DNA of 64,000 bases from Romanomermis culicivorax (Eukaryota; Nematoda; Enoplea; Mermithida; Mermithidae): NCBI GenBank assembly GCA_963922205.1, contig CAWUHX010000068.1:620001-684000 (forward strand), read 5' to 3'. A program made the translations under genes and the position numbers. The notes beneath the pieces are model-generated. The model did no database searches. It was not told the origin of the DNA and worked only from the letters and a program-made list of their open reading frames with translations. Within the stretch, counting starts at the first letter, position 1; each line of letters opens with the position of its first letter. This document shows positions 36,780-47,725 of this stretch, one piece after another.

Positions 36780-39700
36780 GGAAATCAATTTCGATGATCT
36801 TGAAATGATTGAAAAGACTGATCATTAAGGACTTTGTATCAGGAAGGAAACAATAATTGAATAGAGCCAATAAGTCTTCTATAATTTTGAATGAAAGTTT
36901 GGCTGCGACCTCGCTGCATTGATCATTTAAAAATGGATGGAATATAGCATTCATTGTATTAATAAAACCAGTGCTTCGATTTATTTGCATAAATTATCGA
37001 CTCGCGTGCACCCGAGATTCCACATTTTTCTTATAACATTGAACTATGTGACCTAATTTTTCACTTTCTTTCACAAAATCGTGTCACTGTCTCACTTCAA
37101 TCAGCTGTCGCTGTAGATGATTTTTCCTAGTTCTTCTTACTGAGTTGAGATACACTATTTTCTGAAGCATAGACAAAGATGATTCATTCATCAGTCTACA
37201 TCGCATACTTCCTCAGATCTCAAAATTTTGCAAAGTATTTTACTGTCGAGTTTGACAGGTAAATTTTCCCAGATTGTCATGAAAGCTTCTTGCACGCCAA
37301 TGTTTGATTTCGTCTTTATTTTTAGTCTGATAAGATGATTACTGTAGAATTACCTACAACTGAAAGTTTTCATTGGAATAATGAGATTATCCTAACACCA
37401 CATTTCACGGTAGGCTTACAGTACTAAATTATGACAACGAAATTATAAAATCTAGGAAACGCGTGTGAAAGTTGTTCGCTGATCAGTGGAAATCTGATGA
37501 TGGTAAGGTCATTGAAAAACCATAATGGTCTGAAAGATCAAAAGTAGTGTTGATTGTTGAGTACATGTTTGCAGTAAATCAGTGCATTTTGGTGGGATTA
37601 CCTGGCAAACAAGCGGTCAAGAATTTCCATATAATGTAAGACATGTTTTACTACAGGAATGATTACAGGACTAAAAAATTGGCGTCGTTTTTTTGTTGCA
37701 GCCTTTAGTTTATCATTTTAAAATGCAAAATGACTTTCGGTTATCCTTTTAGCTTTTAAGGTTTCTAATATTATGTTATTTCCAGACGGCGAACAAAAAC
37801 TGTCAAATCATGTCATTGAAGATTGAAACCTTATTTGCCTTTCTTTTATTAAGCTAGCAATCTTCGACCACATTTTCTTCGAACTTTGTCCATTCTGCTG
37901 AAACCTTTGAAAAGAAAAAGCCAATATAAACCACTCAAGTATGATAGTTCCACTTGTGACCTCCTCACATAGCCGTAGACTTCCGACCCAAGATAAAATT
38001 TTGAATGAAACTAGAGTACTGTTGACATTGAATCAAGAAATACGCTGAACGTTTTTCATATCACTCAAAGTTCTCAAATTTCCATGATTGCTAAAAAATT
38101 ATCATTACCAGGAGTTATTGAATCAATAATATCTATTGTTCCATGAGTTCCGGTCTGAATCAATTTCTGAACCACCAAATTTTGCTTTCTGCAAAAGCTT
38201 TTCATTAAATTTTTTGTGATTGTCTGTTTAAAAAGAACGCTATTTTTGTTGGAACAACTGTTCTCAATACGCTCTTCTTTCAAAAATACTGAAAAAGTGC
38301 ACTTTCGTTCTGAATCACTTGCCTGATGATATGGATAAAAGATGTTGCTTCTATCGTTATTTTTTATTGTCGTCCAGTAATGTGGAATTGAACGCCCACA
38401 AAAAATTAATGTTGGAAATGAAAAAGTAAGTCCATGGTGAAGTTTAAGAAACATCTTTTATAACTTATATATGCCTGAATCAAAGGAACAAAAAAATAAA
38501 AATGGATGTATAAGAATTGATAAAACGAAAGAATAATCGGAATGAAACAACATAGGAAGCTGAGTACAAGTACAAGGTAATAGAAACATAAAAACATGAG
38601 ATGAAAAGAGAAGGCAAGGAAACAAATGTATCCAAATGAAGAATTACAGCGAAAGCTCATTTTATTTATTAGAAGTTATAATCAGAAAACCAGGATAATA
38701 ATAAAATAATTAATACAGCTGATATAAAGATTGATATAATAAATAACATTCGTAAAAAAATATGGCAGAAGTTGAGGATAATAAATAGAGGAAAAGTATA
38801 AAAAGAAACATCAACGATGTCATAAATTTGAAAAATCGTGTTCGTAGTAAAATCGTAATTTGTATGGGAATTTTTACTCTCATATATTTTGTATTCTTCT
38901 TTGTACGCTCAAAATTACAAATGATAAATTCACAAAACCTCTCTGACCTGTCACTGTTGAACTCACGGTGCATTACCTCGAAACTTCACTTCAGAAAAAA
39001 ACAATTCTATCTTTTCGAACGTTCTGTCTTTCTTTTATATGTCATTCATTTCTCCCATTTTATTATCAAAACCCTTTTATTCCGTGTATACTTAAAAAAT
39101 TGTATATGCAGATTATGCTGATTTTATCATCATATTGATTCAATCATTCTCAGGAAAGACAAAAGGAAGAAGCTTTCTTTTTCGGTATTTGCATTCAAAT
39201 CATGTTATGCGATTATATGCTATGGACGATGCTGACATTTTGAAATACTTTTTACTCTTCGGAAACGTCATTTAATTCTGATATGCAAATTTTTAACTCA
39301 TTGTATGATGACATTTTTTCATTAAGCTGTGGACGTTTCCTGCGATGAAAATTGAGCAGAAAATTATCGTGATTACCTGCTGTAGCTGATAATTTCAAAT
39401 CACGTGAGAAGCTCGATAAAAACTCAAAAATATTGTGATTATTCCTCGTTGATATTGAGGGTTATACAATATGGTCATTTTCTGTTTTCTGTTAAAATAT
39501 GTTTATCCAGTTTAGTTTTCTAGATGCTACAGCACTTACGTAGTCAGTTTATCAATAAGTGCAATCACAAAAAGTCATGTCTTCATGAGCGAAGGTCTTC
39601 AAGTGTAAATTCTGAAGTCCCGCATACTTCAGTGCATTCGATAACCTAGAGCGAACGTCGTAGTGTTATATCAATCGTTTTTGCTCATGACCTTATTTAT

Positions 39701-39963
39701 ACGGAAAATTTCATGAATGATATGTACAATAAAAACTTAGCCGACACTTGATCTGAGGAATAACGACAAGACTCATGAACTCCGAGTACAGATGGAATTA
39801 CCAAATTCAAGGGCAATTTTCACATTGAATGCAAAAAAGCATCCTTCTCAGTTACTGCAATACAATACAGTTTTTGTCTTTTTACAGATACTTAGAATCA
39901 GTTGTTTTTTGGATGATCTTCCGCGGCTTGATCGCAAATTAGAATCATGAACATCACGTGATC
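36780..39963. other. Intergenic DNA
   Basis: No gene is supported. Positions 38440-38810 are A/G-rich on the plus strand (repeated AAATGGA and GAAAC words), similar in composition to 25350-25920. The open frames at 38074-38454 (-) and 38828-39121 (+) have no domain, signal or splice support. Confidence 0.4.
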
Positions 39964-41915
39964 ATGTTACCCGATCTGGTTACCTCGAAAATCATATCAA
40001 CGTACTTGATCGTCGTATCATCGTCATTTTGGATTTATTTCCATCAATTTTATTTCGCTATGGGCCAAAAACAAGATGATCCGCATAATCGAGAAAAGTT
40101 TTTCGACCAAAGTCGTTTTTCAAATATCCACAATGCGACGACGAATCGCAATGCGATGACGGGGTGTCCGAAATATAAGCAAGTGACCAGGTGTTTCAAA
40201 GACTTTTTCGACGAGTATACAAATTTCAAACGGCAAAATAAACGCGAAGAAAATGGCGGTGGAAATTTGATCCATGTCGACGATAGCGTCGATTTTTATA
40301 GGTCGAAAAACGGATCGCCTAAAATTGATCATCAAAAGTGGATGCAAGCTCTGGATACTACTGTCGATGATCGCATGATTCCGGACGATTGTCATTTGTT
40401 TGATAGATTCGATAATTGCTTCAGAATAATGCCTTGTCTAGAATGGTACAAATCCAAGTTAGGTAAGCTTTTTAACGATGCAGTGGGATAGTCGAACATC
40501 AAACTTTTCCAAATCTTACTATCTTGAACTATTCAATACGAACTGAATGATTTTGAGAAAGTAAGTTTTAACCCAAGGACGTAAACAATCATCCTCAAGA
40601 TCGGTTGTCCAACATTTTCATCCAAAGTACTCGTATATTTATTTATACTGAATTCCATCTATTTTCGTGCTTTGAAAAATACCCTTTCTGAGAAGCGTCT
40701 CCAACTTCTAAAATGGACTGTTTTTTAAACTGTAAAGAATATCAGTATTGAAAAATTGGTCGAAGGTGAAACTCAGACCACTGAACCATTTTTTCGAGGC
40801 TACATCGCTTACGTTATAAAAGCATAGAAACAGCAACACGAACCTCGAAACCAAATTTCGGATGCACAATCGAACCGTCCTCAACTTTGAACACCGTTTT
40901 GCAATCCAAGTTAGATTTCAAGCAAACCCTTAAAAATTGATTGCATCCTGAATAATATTTTAGATTTTTCTTATGAGTGCAAAATCGTAGTATAATCTGA
41001 TCCGAATCCCAGTCTGGAGCTCTGGCATGACTTGGATCAAAAAATATCCTTTCCTGATTTCTTAAATTTCACGAAATCCGGAAAAATCCAGACTTTCTAT
41101 ATTTCATGCATAACATAATGATTCAAAGTGGATTACATAGATCATACGTAGCATTCTGATCCAAATCAGTTCTGGATTGTGTACGTTTCATGCATGATAT
41201 CACGATCCAAATTAAAACTTAAATCCGACATCCAATCCGGCTTTCATACATTACATACAAAACATTCAGATGTTAATAAAATCAACATGTCATGCATATC
41301 ATAAATTAAGCATCCTGATCCATATTCATTCCAGATTTCATATATATTACACAATGTATCTTAATCCAAATCGAAACCAGATTTAGGATATTTAACAGAC
41401 AGTATCCCAATTGATATCAAATCCGGTGTCATCACGTTTAATATGTATAATCGTCGCACAAATCAAATCCTCGTGATACAAAAGCGATTTGGAGTTCATT
41501 TCATATTTATAGTATCATGACGCAGCTTGAAGACGAATTTCATTATTAGATCAATTATTGTTTTTACTTTCCAACTTTTGAAGCATCAAACGCCTACAAC
41601 CAAAAGTATAAAACATTCGTGCCTAAAGAATCAATGAACGCATTACGTTTGAGTTGGCATTCTAAATGTCAGCCCAACCATTGCCCTAAAAACAACGACA
41701 ACAAATGCCGGCAGATTATGACTTTAGCCGAATTGGACAAAGATAACGCCCTACTTTTGGAACTACACGCCCTGAAATTACAAGTTGCGGCCAAAGTGAC
41801 CGAACCAAAATACGGTTGCCGTAAAATCAACGTCACTCTTACGAGAGTCAAAATTTATAGATCTATCACTTGTGATGGTAACAACGAAAGTAGAAGTCGA
41901 GGATCGAGGTATTAA
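39964..41915 (+). CDS. Secreted or membrane-anchored cysteine-rich protein, two exons
   Basis: Exons are 39964-40462 (donor GTAAGC) and 41584-41915 (acceptor TTTTGAAG); the junction is in phase 1 and the total is 831 nt, or 276 residues. The ATG at 39964 is chosen over the GTG six bases upstream. A hydrophobic stretch (IISTYLIVVSSSFWIYFHQF) near residues 11-30 should act as signal peptide or anchor. Ten cysteines follow: a C-x8-C pair, then DDC...NCFRIMPC (C-x5-C), and in exon 2 KCQPNHCPKNNDNKC (C-x3-C-x7-C), plus two more. The C-x5-C and C-x3-C-x7/8-C spacings repeat those of the gene at 14611-17772, so the two are probably distant relatives. The protein ends in a Ser/Arg-rich tail. No named family recognised. 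Confidence 0.7.
41000..41470 (+). repeat. Degenerate tandem repeat in an intron
   Basis: Words such as CTGATCCAAATC, TTTCATGCAT and ATCCGG recur every 60-65 bases or so through most of the intron of the Cys-rich gene. It is an old array with strong divergence between units. Confidence 0.5.
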
Positions 41916-42518
41916 TGTTTCCCATGACAGACTTAGGTCTCCCAGATTCTAGGACAGCCAAGTGTGTCCAAATTTTATTTTTCATCTGGCAATTTATTGC
42001 TTTTAAATTTCATAAAGCTATGGTACATTTAAACCGTCCTTACTCACAGTAAACCATTGCTTTTTGGTACAAGTTTACTTGATTACCTGAAAATTGTGTA
42101 AAAACTGACATTCGTGTGTTTTAACGTGTCACAAAGACAGTCTAATGGGTTAAAACTGAATCTATGGTTTCTGAGCTGCAGTCGTTAATTTCCTTAGTGA
42201 CAGCGAAGTCAAGGTTTTAGGCAAATATGTTTAAAAAATTTTAGAATTTCTATTGTTGGAGAGCTGTGAGATAAATGAAAAAATTATCTAAAACCAATGA
42301 TAACATTCTCATAAATAAAGAAATTGGTATGTGACTCCTAAACAGTATCTTTCATCAAATTTATGTATTTTTCTGAAATACCTGAAAAAACCATAGAAAT
42401 TATAAATTTAACGTGATCCTATCATGATCAATCAGGACAATAAAAGTGAATTCTATTTCGAATGTTTTTCAATTTAATCGGAATTCATAAAAAATTTATT
42501 ACCAACAGAAGGTCACTG

Positions 42519-42715
42519 TGGTCTAGTTTTCTTGAAATGTCTCCAAGTAATATTTTTTCATTTTCACGATTTTCTGTCAAACCGTATGTCACATAGAACA
42601 TCCTCAACTTACCGTTAATGAGTTTTGAAGCTAAAAATTCAGATGTGAAGCTCTACACCAGAGTATTGAATTTTCTAACGTTTCAGTCTTCAAGTATATG
42701 AAAAACAGGCTGCAG
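42519..42715 (+). repeat. MITE-like family A copy, degraded
   Basis: Has TAGTTTTCTTGAAATGTCTC at the left, the internal TTTTCACGATTTTCTGTCAA, and TATGAAAAACAGGCTGCAGT at the right. It has lost part of the interior. Confidence 0.6.
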
Positions 42716-43649
42716 TGTTCTATGCCCAAAGATTTTGCGCTCATCAAAGATACATCCATAACACAAAATAGTCCTAACAAGTTCTACTGATTTGTTGCCA
42801 TTGTCAATTGGACACTGCTTCAGCCTATTCACTGCGACGTCACATTTGACTTTTAATCAAATGTTCATTATGTATACCCACTTAGTAAGTGCAAAAATGA
42901 TCATTGGCCTTTCACAGTATTTCTCCAAATTATCCTTGAAAGAAGATGTTCATGCAAATACTAAACAACCTGGGAATTTTGGCTCCTTATTTTCTCAGAT
43001 TAACAGTAACAGTTCGGGATTACAGCTTGGAAAATGCATGATTATCACATGTCTGCGTATTCCTTTGGGTCCTTTTGAATTCCGAGGCTCATTTGAATGA
43101 ATGGACTATCAATATCATACAGCTTTATGGATATTTGCATGTTCTTTGTACGGAATCCGTCTAGAAAGCGAATTCTACTTAATCGAACAAATTCGTAGCT
43201 AGGGAGCCATGTGACCTTATCCATCTATGTCTACAGTACAACTACCCTAACAGAAATTTCATATGAAATTGTTCAGATGGTTTATACAAGGTACGAGATC
43301 GTCTACGGAGGTTTACTGAAGATTGGGATACTCAGTGATACTCGAATCCAGACTACACCTCAACAGAGGTTATTGTGTAAAAATGCTCGGTTTCGCAGTC
43401 TAGAGTAGAATAACCGCGTTAGTGCTCAACCTGGAGATCACCCGACTAGAAATTTCTACAATAATGAAGCATCATAGTTATATTCTGACCACAGTACAGT
43501 ATCAAGGCAAGAAAGTGCCAATAGAACAAGCACATTCACAGTATCGGTGGATTGATGCAGGTTCTAAACCACTCTGAAAATGATTAACATTTTGAATTAT
43601 CACCCGAATTTGACCATTAAACAGCCGGAGATTCATGTCTTCAGGTGTC

Positions 43650-43872
43650 GGTTACATGTACATTTGTAGACTTACAAGCTACAAGATAAACATACAAGTC
43701 AGAAACTTTTAGCTACAAGCTTCTACAAGTTCTAGAGAAATTGTATTATATAGAAGTGAAACACGTTTTTTACCCGATGATCGCAGACTTATATCAACAA
43801 ATTGTAAAAATGTGAAGATTTTTTAACGCAAACTTGTAGCTTGTAGACTTACAGATGTTTTATGTAACGAAC
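43650..43872. repeat. Inverted-repeat element
   Basis: TTGTAGACTTACAAGCTACA near 43673 and ACTTGTAGCTTGTAGACTTA near 43834 are near-inverse, with GTTACAT/ATGTAAC outside them. It is about 220 bp, MITE-like and non-coding. Confidence 0.5.
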
Positions 43873-44307
43873 TCAAGATGATCATGATCAGAAAAATAAA
43901 TAATTACCTTTCTTTTCTTCCCATCAAGATTTTTTAAACAGTTGTACACGAAAGAGCTGTTTGATGAGCGACGTCTTTTTTGTATACTAGTTCCTTCTCC
44001 TTCCCAAAACGATTTTTCTTCGCGGTTTTATACTCAGCAATCATATCAAAATGACTGAATTTGTCATGAAAGTTCAATGAAAATGTATGTTGAAAAGATT
44101 TCACCCTCAATCCAGATGTTTTCTGGAAATAACGACCAATAGGCAGTGCATGATTGAGATCACTGGAGTGGAGAATAAACGAATGACAAAGATATCGAAA
44201 CATATTTTTGATTGAATTTACGACTAAAATAGATATTTCCCACCGAGATCAGTATGAACCACTTTACGAAAATAATGAGAAGACAAATTTTTTCCGATTC
44301 TTTCCAG

Positions 44308-44524
44308 AATATCGGGCGTTGAAACACCGCGATCCAATAGAGCCGCATTAGACGTACCATTGTGGTGCCTTTGTCGCCAGGTCGGCGACCGCTTACGGGG
44401 CGTTTGTAATTTAGATTGTACTTACTATGCAAAGAACACAAATTCGGATCACGGTCTTCTCGGATCAGGCATATGGATATTTGTACATATGATTCAGTTA
44501 TCCTTGATTCGTTTTAACTTGTTT
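44308..44524 (+). other. Exon-like island, unidentified
   Basis: A good TTCTTTCCAG acceptor precedes an open plus-strand frame of about 70 codons with four cysteines (LWCLCRQVGDRLRGVCNLDC). GC content is raised over 44330-44410. No start codon, donor or partner exon is identified. The minus strand is open too, so the coding strand is not certain. Confidence 0.25.
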
Positions 44525-45840
44525 TGACAGTTTTGTTACATTATGGATTATATATATTCCTCGAATAAACGAATATGAAACTTTCAAGGGAGTATAAATT
44601 ACGAAAACAGCTGTCGGTTATGGTGAAATGATTAAATTGAAACTTTTTTCAACTCATACAAATTCGTACGAACTTTCTGCCTAATAGACGAATTCAAAAA
44701 ACTTTACCCAAATTTGGATAGATTCGTTATTTTTGATTTCGCTGAGTTAGATACTCTTTCCAACACAGACAGCTTTTTTACACGTTTTCGGTATTCACTC
44801 TCATTATGAAATTGATTCAATTTGCCAATAATTTTCATAGTTCGCCTTCGAATATTAATTTTGTTCGAAAACTCATTTCTTACCTTATCCGGTAAAGTTT
44901 CATCCAAAAATTTCTTTCCAACTGCAGGCCATTTCTTCTTGTACGTTCATTTACTTTACGTGAAGTTGAAAAAGACAAAAAAACTTTACAGCTGTTGGAG
45001 GAGTCTCAACATGTTACCTTTCTCAAGCCAGTGAGAAGTAGTCTGAATCATTTCATTCTCCAATCAAGGCAATGTGAAGTACTTCAAAAAATGACCACTG
45101 ATGACTTATTACGACAGGTTTAACCGATTTTGTATGAATATTTAAAGATAAACTTGGAAAAGTTCACAACGATTTGCAAAAAATCACGATTGAGGGCTCT
45201 GATCCCACTGATAAACGTTGTAAAGGCTAAACGATCAATCGAGATCAAGTGGTCGAATAAATAAGGAAACAGTCCGCAAGTTGTGATGTGTTTTTCGTGA
45301 TTTCGATGGCAAAATCCGCGTTTTGCTTTGACTCGGAGTGAACTGTAGTGTAACACTAACTTGGTTCAGAATTTCATTTTCCAAAGTCCAATTTGTTTGA
45401 CACAATGCAGATTTGCGATTTTTGACATTGATGTCGACAGCTGCATTTTGTTTTCTGTCACAACTTCACATCAGTCCCAAGGAGACTCCTTTGTCATACA
45501 TGCAATGAAAACGTCTTGATTAAAAATGATAGTTTGCTAGATTTTTGTGCTAAGGTATAACGAGACATACAGACTTATTTACAGGAAGAAATGATAAAAA
45601 AGACACGCCTCGATTCCTGAATGTATAGCTTCGAGAAAAATGTAGTAGAAAAACGTAAATTTGCCTCATTTTGCAGTATGCCCGTACTTTAACCTACTTT
45701 CTTATAGTTTTTTACGGATAAAAATTGACTATCAATGAGGTAATCATCTATACATTATACAGAAACAATAAACCTCGTACTCTAGATACCTCTACACTTT
45801 ATAAGTAATCAAATTTGAACAGAAATACACACCAAACAAA

Positions 45841-47496
45841 ATGCTAGGCAAGGTGCATACTGGGCAAAATTTGCTCAATCTGATTGCAGTAGGTTTGAGC
45901 CTTGTGAGCATTTGTTCCGTCCTATGGACGCTCCTGGAATTACAAGCCGGCAGTTACAGTATTCGAGCTAAACTTGACAAAGATATGAAAGAATTTATGC
46001 AAATTAGCGACGCTGGTTGGAAATTGTTGATGGGAGCAAAGTTGCAGCATCTAAGAATGAAGAAACAAGCGCCCTACATCAATGCAAAATTTCCGGGAGA
46101 AAATGTCGGGAATCAACGAGGATCGGTTTACGGCGACAATAGACGTCAGCAAGGATCCTCTTACAATGGCCAGCAGGTGAACAAGCAGATGCCCCTAATT
46201 GGGGGTTCTTTCCCAGGGTACGGACGCCCGGTGCAGTATCACTGCGGTAAACAGCTTCGAGGTCCTTGAGGTTTTTGTTGAATGAATTCTCATTTCAGCT
46301 TGCAGCTCCCAAAACTCGTGCCCGCCTGGACCAATGGGGCCGACTGGGGATCCAGGAGCCGATGGGTGAGGTTTGGTTTTTTTTATCCAGGGTATACAAA
46401 AGGATGTGTAATTTCATTATAAGGCAAATTTTTCTCAAAGGCGTTTGGAGTCGTCGCGTATCTAAATATCAAGTGCCTTAAGATCCTGAATAATAATTTC
46501 GTGATTAATTTTGTACGTAATACACATACACACGCATTTGAATTATCTTCTAGGGAAAAAATTCCACCATTTTTTCGAACACAATGTACTACTCTTAGCT
46601 TTCCTTCTATTTGTATAGTTGCGCTGGAGACGCAGGCAAAAATGGAATCAAAGGCGAACCCGGGCAGCTTTATCGTCCGCCACCACAAGGAACGAACAAG
46701 TGCAGACAGTGCCCCATGGGTCCCAAAGGGCCCGTTGGTCAACGCGGCCCGCCTGGCCGACCAGTACGGACGCTAGTTCCGTATTTCTTGATTCAAAGTC
46801 CTCTAACACAGTGTTTTCCAGGGTCGAAAAGGTCCACGGGGTCCGTTAGGAAAACCCGGTCGATTGGGACCGTTCGGTCGGCACGGCCCTCAAGGTTATC
46901 CGGGCTATCACGGCCGGCCGGGCCATGCAGGACCGATGGGTCCGCCAGGCTCAATCGGAGTTTATTATACGAAAGGTGACCCAGGTCCCAGGGGCGAAAA
47001 AGGGCCGCCAGGGCCAGCCGGTCCAGTCGGCCGAATTGGCTATGCGGGATATCCCGGTCGTGGTGGTCAAAAAGGCTACAGAGGACCGCAGGGTAAGTCC
47101 GGGCCCATAGGTCCCAAAGGACGCCCGGGAAAGCCAGGGGCGCCCGGCCGTCCAGGCATCGACGCTCGTTACTGCACCTGCCCCAATAGGCCGCAACAGC
47201 CGGGTCATCAATACGCGAATGGAGGCGGTCCGCCGCAGCAGCCGCAACTCGTTGCACCGTCGGTGCCTATTTACCAACAACCAGGGATTCCGCAACCGCC
47301 ATCGCCACCAATTTACGTGCAGCCGCCACCACCGCTAGTAGCGCAAACGCCACCGCAACAGTTTGCTGTGGTGACCGCGGCACCCTACCCCGTGGTGCCG
47401 GCTTACCCCACGGCACCCGCCTACCCTGGACCGCCCGCCTACGCTACCGTACCGTTTTTTGTGGGTGGCAAAAAGAAGAAAATGAAAGCAGCGTAG
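45841..47496 (+). CDS. Cuticle collagen with long Pro/Tyr-rich C-terminal tail, four exons, 430 aa
   Basis: Exons are 45841-46246, 46299-46365, 46619-46763 and 46822-47496 (1,293 nt with the stop), all in phase with GT/AG introns. The N-terminus has a membrane segment (LLNLIAVGLSLVSICSVLW) and a diverged cuticle collagen N-domain (DKDMKEFMQISDAGWKLL). A polar Gln/Gly/Asn linker of about 60 residues follows. Then come the Cys cluster HCACSSQNSC, a Gly-X-Y block, the interruption LYRPPPQGTNKCRQCPMG, and a long Gly-X-Y block with a GVYYTK break. The Cys pair YCTCPNR ends the collagen. Beyond it is an unusual tail of about 110 residues rich in P, Q, Y, A and V, ending KKKKMKAA. It differs from the other two collagens by an extra intron in the first Gly-X-Y block, the linker and the tail. 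Confidence 0.9.
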
Positions 47497-47591
47497 CTCT
47501 TTCATTGGATGGAAGCATTTTGAAGTGAAATTTTTGAATTCTTGGTTGAATGACTGACTTTTGAAGTATTTTATCGTACGGTGTCTCTAAG

Positions 47592-47606
47592 AATAAACTC
47601 AATAAA
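47592..47606 (+). terminator. Polyadenylation signals of the long collagen gene
   Basis: Two AATAAA hexamers (47592-47597 and 47601-47606) about 100 bp past the stop codon at 47496, and about 120 bp before the telomeric array. Confidence 0.55.
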
Positions 47607-47621
47607 AAGGAATGACAGATT

Positions 47622-47706
47622 GTGTGTCGATTCATCGAATGTCCCTATTCCTCGAACGTCTCGATTCACCGAAAGTCCCGATTCCTGAAAAGTCCCGATT
47701 CTTTGA
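47622..47706 (-). repeat. Left inverted arm: 17-bp minisatellite
   Basis: About four or five diverged copies of AAGTCCCGATTCCTCGA. The segment 47640-47659 is a perfect 20-bp inverse of 49994-50013 on the other side of the telomeric array. Confidence 0.8.
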
Positions 47707-47725
47707 ATAGTGCTTAAAATTTTAT

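Larger units (their letters stand above)
41916..45840. other. Intergenic DNA
   Basis: No firm gene. It contains a family A copy (42519-42715), an inverted-repeat element near 43650-43872, and an exon-like island at 44308-44524 (separate entries). The open frame at 42792-43100 has no splice or domain support. Confidence 0.4.
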
